Origin: Notamacropus eugenii
Lineage: Eukaryota > Chordata > Mammalia > Diprotodontia > Macropodidae
Reading direction: 5' to 3'
NCBI RefSeq assembly: GCF_028372415.1
Contig: NC_092876.1
Coordinates: 60,784,385 to 60,848,384 of the forward strand
DNA length: 64,000 bases
Made by a program: the position numbers and the translations under genes. Shown here piece by piece: positions 34,316 through 46,972 of the stretch (position 1 is its first letter; every line of letters starts with the position of its first letter). The notes beneath the pieces are model-generated. The model ran no database searches, was not told the origin of the DNA, and was given only the letters and a program-made list of their open reading frames with translations.

Positions 34316-34507
34316 AGGGGTATCAAACTCAAGTAGAAATAGATCCCTGCAGACTATATACTGATTTAGGAAACCGCAAATTAACATTACTCATGTTGTA
34401 TTGCACTTTTATTTATTTTGTTAAGCATGTCCCAATTATATTTTGATCTGATTCTGGGGAATCGTGGGGAGCTTATAGAAGACTTCAGTGAGTTTGACAT
34501 CTCTACT
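34316..34507. mobile_element. hAT-like MITE with terminal inverted repeats
   Basis: The left end CAGGGGTATCAAACTCAA pairs with the right end TGAGTTTGACATCTCTACT. The interior is AT-rich (TATTGCACTTTTATTTATTT). Flanking TTTAGAT and CTCTAGA may be the remnants of an 8-bp target duplication. It is non-coding. Confidence 0.6.
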
Positions 34508-36039
34508 CTAGAATGTTTCTGCAAGTAACCCCATCCCCACGAAAGAAAACATGTTTGTAAAATGTTTCATTTGTATCGTGGGACTCTAAATATTCATGCT
34601 AAATGGGGTTTTGCTTCTAAGGATTCACATGACTCAAAAGAAATATTCTGTAGTCTATTCAAAAGTACCTGCAGAATTGTGATAATTATGATACCATACA
34701 ACACACAGACACACAGAGACAGAGACACAGACACACTCCTTTTCTTCCCACCTACTAAATAAGTTTCTCAGAGAAAGTAAACCACAAAGAAATCTGGAAC
34801 ATCTAATACTGCATTCTGTATGCTCAAAAAGAACCTGAAAAACAAATAAAACAAAGCTTTTGGGGATACAATGTTGAAAAATGTTTCCTAAGTGAAAGTA
34901 AAAGTTTTTAAAACTTCGGCTTACAATCCGATGGTCTTCTGGGGGAGGGAGGAGTTTTACAATATAACTAATCACTTAAAAGTCTTAACACTATGGAAGG
35001 AAACATTAGCAAGGCAAAAAACTGAATATACATTGATCTCTGAGTGCCAAATAGATACAAGCTTTACTTCAGGCTAGTTAGTGCACCTCAGTGGGGGAGG
35101 AGAGGAGAGAAAGAATAATGCAGTCATTAACCTCTTTTACAAGGCTGTAACAAAACTAACAAAATCCACACACAATACACCTTAGCTTTAGCCTCTCAGA
35201 AAACAAGCTGCTTTAATATCAAGTCTGTAGTTTATGACTTATAGAAGTCACCAAAATCAGAACTAATGAACAAGGACTTGATGTTTCTGAGAGAGTTTAG
35301 GTTATTTTAATATGGTCAATAAAAAAGATATTCCAGAAGCAAAAAACTGATAAGTAACATATTCAATTCAGTTCCTTCCAAATGCAAAGAAATACTAAAA
35401 GCATAAGAACCGAGCCATCAATGTTTCAATGTATTTCCATTATATATGTATATACACACACATATATAATCCATATGAAGCACCGATAGTCTAATTCAGC
35501 ACAAAACGTACGCAGTATCTGGCAACGTACATACATCGCCAAGTGAACCCGGGGGTCCCCCTCCACTTTCGCGTTCGGACCAAGGGACAAATATTCACTA
35601 AGTATCTACTCAGCGTCTGTTTCAAGGAGCACGGGGATACAAAATATCAGTCCGACAGGCCACAAGTCACTTGGGAACTTGTCAAGATCTTCACACAACG
35701 AAATTTTCCAAATTTCTTAGTGATAATAATAAAAAAGCCAACCCGACGTGCTTTAAAACACTACGCTGTCTTTTTAAAGATAGCAGCAGGCTAAAGAGCC
35801 ATATAGGCATAGAAATTAAATCACAATAACCGTAAAACAGTATAAACGAGTGGAAACCATTTATATTGTTTCTAAAGTGATGAATTCTGGAATCCCCTAA
35901 AACTTAACTACCTTCATATAGGTAAGATTTGTACTGAAATATTTCTGCCCACAGGGTTACAACAGACACAGACGAATGCCAAGACTTGCTTCTAAAAGAA
36001 GTCCGGGATAATTTGGAAGCTAAGGTAAGATTCCAGAGT

Positions 36040-38050
36040 TAGAAAACCCTTCCGAGGAGTCTCGCTTCCCCCGGCTCCCAGCCCCGGGCTTCGCCAGCTG
36101 TCTCACCCGGACAGGACAACCTAAATCACCTCCAAAACCCTCTTCCCAAATCGGAGCAGCAGGTGATGTGGCCTAAGATGAAGCCTGAGCACAGCTGCAA
36201 ACGTGGCCCCTTCCTCACTTGGGGTGAATGGGGGTTGAGGGGATGGTTCGGATCGGGGACACCTTCCCGGTGTGCAAAGGCTCTCCACGAACACCCCTCG
36301 GAGGCAGCTCCAGAACGACCCCACCCCCCAAGCTAAAAAGAGCCCCAAACTTCGCCCAGCTCCGGGGCGGGGGGCGTGATCAGGAAAACACCGGAGGGGG
36401 CGCCGCGGGGAGGAATCCCAGGCCCGGGTCCTGCCAGGGCGCCAAGGCCGAGGAAGAGGGCCGAGGCCGGAGGAGGCGCCCGCTCACGGGGGAGGGGGCC
36501 GCCGCCCCGCTCGCTGCTGCCCGCGGGCCGGAAGGCGGAGGTCAACGAGCGGGCTGCCGACACTCACCGAGCCGACAGAGCCACGGGCCTCGGCCTCGCC
36601 CCCAAAGCAGCCGGCCCCGTAATGGCGGCGGCGGGGGGCGGAGCCCCGCGGGAGGGCCGGGCCCATGGCGCGCGCCGCAGCCAATCACCGCCTCCCGAAT
36701 CGTTTTGAGTTCAAAAGATGGGGCTCTAACTAAGCGGGTGGGGATAGCCGAGCGGGGGTGTGCAGGAAAAGGGGAAGGTGGGGAGGGGGCCCTGGGTGTG
36801 CGGGGGGGAAAGGCAGGCCTCAAGTCTCGGCATTCGGAGCCTGCGCAGCTCCGGACAGGCCAACGGGGACCGAATCGGCCAATCAACGCCAGGCAGGAAG
36901 AGGCGGCGCAGGCGCAGAAGGGCCTCGGAGGGACCGGTCCTGGGAGGAACGTCCCTCTCCCCCCCAACCCTCACCATTTCACCCCCCTCCCCCGCGACTG
37001 CAAACAAAACAGAAGCGGGAACGCGCGCGCACTAGCGGACCCGGGAGGATGCGCCGGCGCGAAGGGCTGGTGGGAAAAGAGGGGGGGCGGTTTGGGGGAA
37101 CAGCAAACAAAAGGCGCTTGGCGCCCCCCTCCCCCTCCCGAGGGTGGCCCCCTCGGCCCCCTCGCGTCGGGCCGACCCCGCCCCCCTCGCCTAGCCTCGC
37201 CTCGCCTCAGGGAGGGGCGGCGGCCTCGGCCTCGGGCGCTCCGGGGCCCGCGGAATCCCACCGCGGCCTCCCCTTCCGCCCCGTCAGGGCTGCGGCCTGC
37301 GTTACCTCTGCGCTCTCCCCCCTTCCAGGCGCCCACGTCTCCCCGCGGCCTGTCGGCTCCACTCCCCGCCCGCTGCTCGCCGCCGCCGGCTGCCTTCAGC
37401 GGGTCCGTCCGTCCGTCCGCCTGGCCCCGCCGCTGCGCTCTGCAGCCCCGCCCCCCTGCCCGCGGCCCCGCGCGCGCGCCCGCTCCGCCCGTCCCCCCTC
37501 GCACCCGCCAACGGCCGCGCGCCGCCGCCGCGCGCTCCCCGAAGCCCGAAGGGACGCCCGCCCCCTGCCGGCGCGGCCGCGGGGTGGTGGAGGCCGAGCT
37601 GAGGGAGCGCGCGCCCTCCCCCGCGGCGGAGCTGACGAGCCCGCAGGCTTGCTGGCATCGGCTCCCCTCGGGGGTCGGCCGGCCCGGGCGGCGGACGGCC
37701 TCGGGCGGGGCGCTGGGCCGGGGTCTGCGGGGCCTGCCCGCCCCTCTCCGGGCCGGGCCTCCGCGGGTGTCTCCCGTCCTCTCCCCCCCATTTTCCCACT
37801 TTCCGCAGCGGCTCCCGGGCCCGAGGATCTTGAGCCCATAGTGACCGAAGGCAGGCTCAGGGGCCCCCAACTTTGCCTTACCGGCGTCTCATTGACGAAG
37901 CGTCGTGGGGCGCCAGGTACGATTCGCAAACACCCCCTCCACGCGTCACGTGGCCAAGGAAAATGAAATGTACAACTGCGCCCCTCCCCCACGGGGCCGT
38001 GCCCTTGGGGGTCACCTCCCGGTCCAGCCCCACTCCTGCCTTGTGAACGC
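36040..38050. promoter_or_regulatory. HP1BP3: CpG island, HP1BP3 promoter region
   Basis: A sharp rise in G+C and CpG density starts near 36.04 kb, peaks over 36.36-37.8 kb and falls by about 38.05 kb. It contains GC boxes (for example GGGGCGGGG near 36,364), CCAAT motifs at 36,681-36,685 and 36,879-36,883, and a YY1-type site at 36,621-36,631. The HP1BP3 first-exon donor lies at 36,567. The island extends about 1.4 kb upstream of the inferred start, so it may hold more than one start site or an antisense start. Long open frames here are a by-product of the base composition. Confidence 0.9.
36568..36650 (-). other. HP1BP3: HP1BP3 non-coding first exon (5' UTR), 5' end approximate
   Basis: On the minus strand a strong donor (TCG|gtgagt, donor bases 36,567-36,566) lies inside the CpG island. 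About 50 nt further upstream is a YY1-type motif (plus-strand AATGGCGGCGG at 36,621-36,631), and about 115 nt upstream an inverted CCAAT box (plus-strand CCAAT at 36,681-36,685). This is the usual arrangement of a broad housekeeping promoter. The first coding exon at 30,903 has its own acceptor, so a spliced upstream leader is required. The transcription start is inferred to lie somewhere in 36,600-36,660. Additional 5' UTR exons in the 5.7-kb intron cannot be excluded. Confidence 0.6.
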
Positions 38051-41000
38051 CCCAAGCACCCCGAAATATCTCATATTAATTGCAAACCTAAATCGGATCT
38101 GCATACCTAAAATCAGTCTCCTACGTGGTATTTAGCAGGGACTCAACAAGTTGGCTTAGTGGAAGAAAAACAATTACTTTCCTAGTTCATGGACCTTCTG
38201 GTGGCATCTCAGCTGGAGCCCCGACATCTCCTCATGCAGGGAGGCATCGCAGTCCAGCCCCGGACAGAGAAGAGGGTGTATTCTGGTTTTAATCCCACAG
38301 TACTGGAGAGTACAGCAAAGACAAACCTCTGCTGTTGTAGCGTCCCATGTTCAGTGTCCAGGTATGTCAGGGCTCTATACGGTGAGTGTACATAGCATTG
38401 GGACAGGGATGCACGATGTAGATCATTTAACTCGATCTGGCCAGTCTGTGTCACATACGTTAGTAACTTTGTCCCCTTGTTCTTTACCTTTTGGGGTAGA
38501 AGGAAAGGAAGGGTGTAAAATGATGAATGGGAAGTTGGGAGGAAAGACTAGGGATATACCCTCTGAAATTAGAAACACATTTATTGAATGTAAGAGATGT
38601 AAAGGAACTCAGACGTGATTTATTCTCTCTCTCAGATTTTACAGATGGGCAAATCAGGGCTTCTCCAAGGTCAGACAGGTCATAGCAGAGCCTGTAAGAA
38701 CCCAGGTCTCTGTGATTCAGGGTTTCAGCCACATTAAATGCATAAGCAACCGCCTCATGGTATATACAGATCTTCCTTTTCTTGCCTTTCATTTAAGCAA
38801 TCATTAGCCGTGCTTAAAAACATAGTTTAAGAAGTTTAAGTGACCTTAAAGGTAATTTTATTTTACAGATGAGGATACAAGCCCAAAGAAGGTAATTAGC
38901 ATCCTGAATAGGATACTTTAGTATAATTTTGCAATGCACAAGCCTTCCATGCTCTATGGAAAACAGATTGCCTTATAAAACTCTTGACAAGGCAGGGTCA
39001 GCAGTGCCTCACCCTCTGTACAGTCCTTTGTACTCACTCTGTATTAAGGAGTAAACTAAACAGGAGGTGGCATGGCATGTTCATGTTGTAATGATTTTAT
39101 CTAGGGTTGATCTTGCTCAGAGCCCTTAATGGAATTTTTCTTACAAGTTAGGGAGGCTCAGTTCTGCTATTTCTGAAGCATGCCAAATCTTTAATTCATC
39201 TGAATGTTTACGAAGCACGAGAATCCATTTCTTAAGCTATCTTCAGGAGAGAGGAAAGATGTTAACATAAAAACCAACCCAACGCTGAGAGCTGGGATGA
39301 GCACAAAGGAGAAGGAGTATACTCACTACTGTGGAAAGAATACTAGATAAAGATATAAGAAGTACTAAATTGGTATTTGTTACCTGTCGTTTGGGGAAAG
39401 TCACAATTTCTCAGGACTTCAGTTTCCTCATTTGTGAAATGGGGCAGGGCTCCTGGATTAGATTATTCTTAGAATCCCTTTTATCTTTAGAGCCTAGTGC
39501 CCTAGAGATAGTTTGAGGGCTAGTGAGAAAATAATTAGGAGCATGATTTTATAATAAACTGAAATCTGAGCCTTCGAGTTTCAACAAACCAATTTATCTG
39601 GCCCCTGCTTCCAGTCCAGGATTGTTAGGTGAAGGCTGCTCAGAAAACACGCAGTAATAGTGTTGGCTCCATGGTACTTAACCTTGCATGACCCAAGGCT
39701 TGAAAAAGCAAAATTTCAAAATCTCATATTTCAAGAGTCAGAGGAGGAAATCCTTTTAGCCTTGAATTCCTCCCATTATTAAGCAAATCTAAAGATAACC
39801 AGTAGGGAAAGGGAAAAGAAACTTTTCTCCAAATTGTTAATAGGGACGATTAAAACACTAAGGAAAAGGCCTTCTCCCTTATCCCCTTCCCCCCCCCCCC
39901 CCCAGTTGACAACTGGTTCTGTAGCCCCGCTCTTGGGGAGCTGTTCTTCAGTGCAGACACGAACCAGAGGAGTATCACTGTAAATCCTAGAACTTGCTTG
40001 TTATACTTCTCTCCTCTGAAGTTCAATCAAGGGATAATTATTGTTCAGGTGAGTGACTCTTTGGGACCCCATGTAGAGTGGTTGGCCTTTTCCTTCCTCA
40101 ATGTGTACCTGTTTTAAAGATGAGGAACTAAGGCAAATGGGATTAAGTGACTTGCCCAGGGACACATAGCTAACAACTGTCTGAGGCCAAATTTGAATTC
40201 ATGCCTTCCTGATTCCAAGGCCCAGTGCTCTATCCGCTTGAATTCATGCCTTCCTGATTCCAAGGCCCAGTGCTCTATCCGCTAGGCCAACTAGCTGCCC
40301 TTCATCTCAGCTGATATTGTAACATGAGGAAAAGTGACCGAGCAATGCAGCCTTATGGAGACAACCCCTTTGTTCTACCACTGAAGTCCTGCCCGTAGCC
40401 TAATGTGCTGTCTTCTGTGGCATGTACCTTAAGCCACAGGATGACAAGCTCTCTGCACACTGGCCCTTCCTTTCCCACTCTGGGACTGCTAGCTGCTATT
40501 CAACAAAACTTTCAGATTATCAAAAGGGGTGGTGGTGAGGGCTCCATATGTGAAACCTGTCAAGGCCATACTGACTCAGTGCCTTAGACAGCAAAATCAT
40601 TGGAAATGTCCTTAAAAAGCCTTTTTTCTCTCTTCCTACCAATCTCATTTGTATTCTTTCATACAGCTTCCCTTTGTGCTCTAAACCAGTCACTGTGCTG
40701 TTTGTTGAAAGAGAAACAGTGAGTACTGATTTCAGTTTCCTCTTACAAAAGAGTGTAACCTTGATGTCCAACTGACAGGAACCACCTCCCTTAGCTAGTA
40801 AGTCTGGGAAGGCACACTCATCTGACTTAAGTACTCTCCCCTTGTGCCAAATTTCAATAAATTTTTGTAACAATGTCCTCACTTTCCCCTTCAACATTAA
40901 AACCATATAGTGAGGCATTTTAACTTTGCCAGATGTAACATCTGACCAGTTTTAATTCTGTACACTTAACTGCTCTCAGTTGAACGTGCCTCGGGGGTAA

Positions 41001-41190
41001 AGCTTCTGCAATCTTCTCTTTGGCTGCCTCTCTTCATCTTTCCATGTTGAGGTTCCTGGCCTTGTTGCTCCCGTGCTTATATACTACCTCAAGTCAGCAC
41101 AAAGAATAGGACCTACCTTATGTCTGGAATGTGATACTGGCATAAGAACTGCTGGCATCCTTTGGGAGGTTTGTTACTCTGGATTAAGAA
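38050..41190. other. Intergenic sequence upstream of HP1BP3
   Basis: I see no gene. MIR-type SINEs occur at about 38,585-38,730 (minus; TTTTACAGATGGGCAAATCA) and about 39,320-39,500 (plus; TCAGTTTCCTCATTTGTGAA). A 15-nt poly-C run lies at 39,889-39,903. A larger SINE at 40,040-40,302 is listed separately. Confidence 0.5.
40040..40302 (-). mobile_element. tRNA-headed SINE carrying an internal 45-bp tandem duplication
   Basis: The minus strand starts GGGCAGCTAGTTGGCCTAGC with the usual GGATAGAGCACTGGGCCTTG head. The core is reversed on the plus strand as GACTTGCCCAGGGACACATA. A 45-bp unit at 40,193-40,237 is repeated exactly at 40,238-40,282. Confidence 0.85.
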
Positions 41191-41194
41191 ATGT

Positions 41195-41402
41195 TACATG
41201 GAGTATAGTTGACTGAACTCAAGCAGGACTCAAGAAAACCTGAGTTTAAATCCAGCCTCAGACACTGAGCAGTTTTATGATACTGGGCAAGTTGCTTCAC
41301 CTCTGTGGACCTGAGTTTCCTCATATGTAAAATGAAGGGGTTGGATTCTATGACCTCTAAATTTCTACCCCACTTTAAATTTAAGACCCCATGATTCTTA
41401 AA
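41195..41402 (+). mobile_element. MIR-type SINE
   Basis: The order is GAAAACCTGAGTTTAAATCC, AGCCTCAGACACTGAGC, TACTGGGCAAGTTGC, GAGTTTCCTCATATGTAAAA and CCCCATGATTCT. Confidence 0.8.
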
Positions 41403-44400
41403 ATGCAAGTACTCCTGGGACAGATAACCTCATTAATGCTGGGTAACACCTCAGCATGAATTATTTTATTGGAACAAAGAAAGTAGGTGTGGCTATTTAT
41501 ATGTGTGTATATATCAGTGAAATTGGTAAGAATCCACAATTTTTCTGTTTGCCTGCTGAAGAGTATTTTTGGTGCAACAAGAAATATTAGGTAAGTTAGT
41601 GGTTTGCAAATTATGAAGACAAGTGTTAAGAATGCTAACTTATATTGCCAAATTTTTCTCTAATTTTCAACAATTAGGATACTTACCATCAGAATGACAA
41701 GTCTTCAGACACTGGCATAGTATGGGCTAGATAGATTCCAGTCTGTGGTTACAGTGCCAGATTGGCTAAAACTAGTCAGTCCACCTGACTAGGGTCTGGG
41801 GCTTTTGATTTTTTTGGTTAGTTTTTGCTAAAACTAAATGGTGGTTGTGACAGTTAAGACCAAAATGAAGCTTTTCTTTTTTTCTAAGGAAAGAAAAGAG
41901 TTCAAGATTGTGGGGAGCTCTACATGAAGAATAAGAGTCAGAGGCGAGAATTGGAAATCCCAGAGTCCAAGCATAAATGAGACTAGAACTCTAATATGTT
42001 GCATTTCCTGGGTTGAAGTAAATTATCTTAAATTATCAAGCACAGTTGTGTTGACTGCTCCCATAGTGCAACTGGTATAATTATGGAGAGATTTTTAAAG
42101 AAAACATTTTTTGTTATAGAGAACAGTTACCAATACTCTGATTAGACTTGCTGCATTTCTCCTTCTCATTTACAGAACACAGAAATTAAAATTTTTATTT
42201 TTTTTTGCAAATATTACTAGAATTAGGATTTCATAGCAAAATGACAAGGGGCTCGATTAGGTCAGGAGCTCTTATCCCTCTAATGACATACATGATTGGC
42301 TAGCTTCCCATTTTCCTGCCTAGACCAATCTGTAGCCATTATCAAGTTTTTATGTAGCATTGGCTTAGGATGGCAAGAAATTAATAGCTTCTTGCCAAGA
42401 GTACAATAAAACCTGGATATGATTTAATAATGCACCTAAGTTTATGTAGTTTACAGTTATGTGCACATCAGTTAAACCCTCACTAGCCTCTAAGCAACAA
42501 TTTACAATTTTTCCTGGTAAATACTACAAATTTCACATTGATTCATGAGGAGAGATGATTCTAATAGTATTGACTTATTCCATTCTGCCTGGCAGTTATC
42601 CTAAAAGACAAGTAGCTCAAAGCTTAGTGGAGATCAGAAACTTTTTAGCTAAATCCAAAAAAAAAAAAAAAAAGCTTAGTCCATTCATAGAAGAAATTTA
42701 AACAAAAGTTGATTTCTAGTCTTTTAGCATGACTTCCATTGGGTCAGAGTATGGGTAATGGATCTATAGTTTGACCCAATTAGGAGCTGCCTAAAGGAAA
42801 TGCAACATTTAGGGAATTTTACAATCAATTCCCTACTTAGGAAAAGAGGCGACTTCCTTATATATGGCTTGAGTCATATTTTGAGGGAAAAGGAAAACAA
42901 GATGAGCCTGCTATCCCATCATACTTTGTGTGTTTTTGTAGGGTTGCCTTCCTTTTCATGTTAAAACATGAAGCATAAATATCATATCCTTATATTTCAA
43001 ATTATATTTTTACCACTTGCCAGATCTACAAAGACTTTAGACCTCCTTTTTTGTTTTAAATATGCAATTTCAATTTTACTTCATGTTTCTTCTCTCCTCT
43101 CCACCCCCATCTTTCTATCCCTACTTTCTGGCTTTACCCAGGACTTTTCCCTGTTGGGGGGAAGTTCAGGGTCAGACAGTTGGTGGGAAGCTTTCTTAGT
43201 AACTATGGGGAAGGTCCTTTTCCCTCCAGTGTTCAGATGTATACACATGCACACATATATGTGTGTGTGTATTTGTGTGCATACACATACACACACATAT
43301 ATATTTTATATGATCCTTAAGAAAACTTTATTTTAAAAAGGGGCTTTTTTTAAAAAAGAAAAAAATCCACATTGACTTGTGATTTTTTTTTTTGTTAACA
43401 AGTGCTACAAACTTGGATTTGGTGTAAAAAGAAAAAGATTTATAAAAAGTTGGGCCTAGTGAATATGGGCAAAGATTGTGGTCAATGTTCAATAAGACAG
43501 AGAAGGGAGTCCTTTAAAAAAAACCCACCAAGACTGGAAAACAATTTGCCTTAAAAGTCTAGAGATCTTAAAAAGCCTTATTATAGCCACAGTTTTAAGA
43601 AAGAATAACACTTTGAAATAACTATAAATTTGGAGCCATTAAAACTTTCACAGGAGGCACTGTTAGAGTAGTGGATAGAAAGTTGGCCAGGTTGAGGCTA
43701 CTGGGGTTTAAATCCATCTTCTAAATGGCTGTGTGTTCCTGGGCAAATCACTATCCCAGTCAGAGGCGGTATCAAACTGTAAGGAAGTTTCCTATGGCAA
43801 TGAAACCATAGGCGCCATTCCCATACATAGTTTCATAATACTGTCTGATGCAACTGGCTGCTTCTGACAGAAAGCTTTTAATTCGACTGAGAGTGGTGTA
43901 AAGGAAAGAGCACTGGACTCCATCGGAAAACCTGTGCTCTTCCAAGCTGTTGCTGTTTTGACTTTCTTAAGGTTGCCCGCTGCTTCTCTGGGCCTGTGTT
44001 CCCTCAACTCTAAAATGGAAATAATATTCTTGTACTCCCTAACTCAAAAGAATTGTTACTTTCCAAACTGTAAAGTGCAACAGAAATAGGAACCGTTCTT
44101 TGATTCCACATTGCCTCTGCCAGCACCAGGGATACAGAAATGAAACGAGAGGTTCCCTGTCCTCGAGAAACCAAGAGTGGGGGAATATCCACATAACAGA
44201 ATGGCACAACCCGGCATACATGTTGTTTCTCCACCTCCTCCTCTGTGGGGCTAAATCCAGTTTTCTCATCAAAAGAAACCTAGCATGGAGTCTAATTGGT
44301 AACTGGTCTAGTACAACAGGACTGAAATTAGCTATGAATGGATGATGCCTGTTTAATTATGGGGATCAAAGTTAGCTAATGATGGCAGAAAATGCCTATC

Positions 44401-46030
44401 AAATTATTTTTTGTGGTTTATTACTGCTTCAGAGGGGAAATATGCTTCTTTCTTGTTAAAATATGGGAGCGTGTCACTCTCCAGTGACATTAAGCAACTG
44501 CCTATTAGGAGAAATGAATTAAGTAACAACATAGTTTTGCTGGGAGTTTATCCCATAGGCTCAAAGCTGTTATCTCCCGCTCTCTAAATGTCAGCTGTCT
44601 ACTTACAGGCCTGTGACTTCTTTACATCCTGCTTCTCTACAAAAACTGAATCAGAAAGAGATGCTGCTGAAGGACTGTGGACATCAGATCTATAATCTCC
44701 TTATAATTACAGAGACTACTCAAGAGAAATACAATGATCGGATGAGATTTAGGTTCAAACGAAATTGGCTCACAGGCATAGGCATGCCATTTCCAGTGAC
44801 AAAAAATCTCAGAAATTGATCCTTAAGAGTTTTTGTTTCCCCGATTATGTCCCCAGATGTGGTCTGTGAGGCTTGGGAAAGGGAGAAAAGTCAGGTTAAA
44901 AAAAATGGTGTGAGGTATTCCTCTGTTTTCACTTTGGCAAAAGTCCTTAGTACAGATTGTGAGAATTTCTTTAATGTAAATTCAGATTTCAGGACACTTC
45001 CAGGTGAAGCAAAGGCAGAGGTCATTGATTTGAGTCTATTATTTCCACCTGTCTTTGTAATAAATAACACTGGCAGCTCAATTTATATTCCAAAATTACA
45101 TTTCATCCTCTGACCTATCACCATTTTTAGATGGTGGCAGCTGTACTACCACTATAGGAGACCACTTCCTTCAGAAGAGCAGTTTTTTAAATCACATTCC
45201 AAGGCACAGTGCTAGATAAAACACAGAGAATTTATGTGTTCTGTGTACTGCCACCTGCATTTGGTTTGGGGGTAACTAGATGTCCAAATGCCAAAATAAT
45301 TTCACAAGGACCAATTAAAAGTATATGAAATTTATAGCTGAATCATCCCAGCTTTAGTCTGACTATAGTACCAAAGGGTTTCCTGAACGAAGTGCCTTGT
45401 CATGTTAAAAGTACTGACAAAAACAGAAGACCAAAGAGCAAATCGTTGGAAGTAAGACACTGGAGTCAGTAAGGGGACAGCTGTAAAATATTCACTCACT
45501 CTACTATTTCTTGTCAAGCTTGATAGGCAATGTTATCAACCATCAACATCTGTCCTTATGAATTTTGCTAAGCTACATCATCCATCATTATCAATTAGAT
45601 TTGGTTGCCAACAGATCAGGCATAACAAAGAGGTGAGATTTAAGAAAGCCCCTCTTCAATCATCATGGGCTTATGGAATGTTAATTCAGGAAGGCCCTCA
45701 GAAACCATTTAATTCAACTCCTTCACTTTACAGATGAAGAAAAAAAGGTCCACACTGGACCAACACCATGTAACTATCTAGTGATGACACAGGAGCTGCC
45801 AATCAAGTGTTCGTTCATCTGTCCTACCCTGCCTCCTGCTGTATGTGACTAGTCAGCTGGGTACCATTTGGTAGTTCAGGAATTATAATGGAGGAAAAGG
45901 AGGGACTTTATGTTCCCTTTCTACTTCTTTATTGAGAAAGTGGATAAGGGAGAAATCTGTGGCCCTTAAACCCAAGAACCTATATAAGGTTATAAGTTAG
46001 GCCTCCTTGGAGTTAAACCATTTCACATGA
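41403..46030. other. Intergenic sequence, SINE fragments only
   Basis: A CA/TG microsatellite lies at about 43,240-43,302. MIR-type SINE remnants are at about 43,655-43,780 (plus), about 43,895-44,065 (plus) and about 45,690-45,835 (minus). An A run is at 42,657-42,673. No coding or RNA gene was recognised. Confidence 0.5.
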
Positions 46031-46385
46031 CCAGAGCCTGAAGTCATAAACATTGGACTGAACATTAGAGATGATCGACTTTATGCCCTCCCAACATGAG
46101 GCATGAATTTCCTTTTTACCATATCCCCTTATAAGTCTGTGTGAGAAGACTTATAGTGATATGAAAACTCACCACTTCAGAAAGCAGCCCATTTCTTTTT
46201 TGGATAGCTCTGCTTTCTCCTTATGCCAAGCAAAAACGTGTGTTCCTGTAACTACCACATGCTGGTCTCAGTGCTGCCTTCCTGGTCCATGCAGAATAAG
46301 CACTATTAAATGGTCTGAAAATTCACACAGCTCAGTATGGATAGCTTCCTCCTCAGAGTAGCCAAGTGCATTCTTTACTCATTTG
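46030..46385 (-). mobile_element. L3/CR1-type repeat, antisense, degraded
   Basis: The plus-strand text AACTCACCACTTCAGAAAGC, AGCCCATTTC and TTTTGGATAGCTCTG resembles the reversed L3/CR1 3' segment, whose sense form reads GGGCTGCC...GTGGGTTC. The call is weak and based on pattern memory. Confidence 0.35.
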
Positions 46386-46972
46386 GAAAGATCTTGCCTC
46401 CTCTTATAAAAGCCTGTTGTTTGAAATTCTCACTCACAGTTCTCTTTACTCATTCCATAATCTGAGTGTCTCTATTAGCAAGGCAATATCAAGACAGAAA
46501 TTATTTCCCCTTTTGTGGGATACATGCAGTATTTGTGGCTCTTAGGTGTGTAATCTCTTTAAGCTGAGGCATCTGAAAACCTGTGTTCTTATAAGCTTAT
46601 TGAGAAGAAAGGAGGCCATGTTGTGAAGCTAATGAACTGGGACTGACCAGTACGGGAGGTTCTGTCTCAAGTCATTTTTTATTCTTCAGTGAGATGTTTT
46701 AACCTCATGACAATCCAGTGAACAGCCTCAGGGTTTCTCCCAGCTGCTGTATAAAATCCACTCATCCATTCAAAACAAAGTATGAAAAATAACCCACCCA
46801 ATATGGTGGTTTTCTGAAGTTACTATAGCCAAATGTGCTTAAAACAATACAAGGAAAAACAGTGGAATCCATGTATCTGTTTGCATAAAAGCTAAAGAAT
46901 GAATTATTTACAATCCTAAATTCATAACCAATTTCTGAAGGTCAAGGCAGCTTTCTTATTTTCTGGTTCAAG

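Larger units (their letters stand above)
30904..36040. other. HP1BP3 first intron: repeats and unique sequence
   Basis: The following entries list the recognisable repeats. The remaining parts (30,904-32,060, 33,095-33,700 and 34,510-36,040) are AT-rich, with no gene that I can support. Exceptions are the plus-strand candidate exon at 35,955-36,024, a CA/GA-type simple repeat at 34,700-34,736 and a TA/CA tract at 35,440-35,468. Confidence 0.5.

Noticed and set aside
36228-37966. Very long open frames (up to about 537 codons) on both strands
   Set aside because: They lie in the CpG island, where stop codons are rare because of base composition. The translations are Pro/Arg/Gly/Ala low-complexity with no domain, and several overlapping frames on both strands are open at once.
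43240-43302. CA/TG tract considered as Z-DNA or a regulatory element
   Set aside because: It is an ordinary short microsatellite, interrupted by other bases, with no supporting context.
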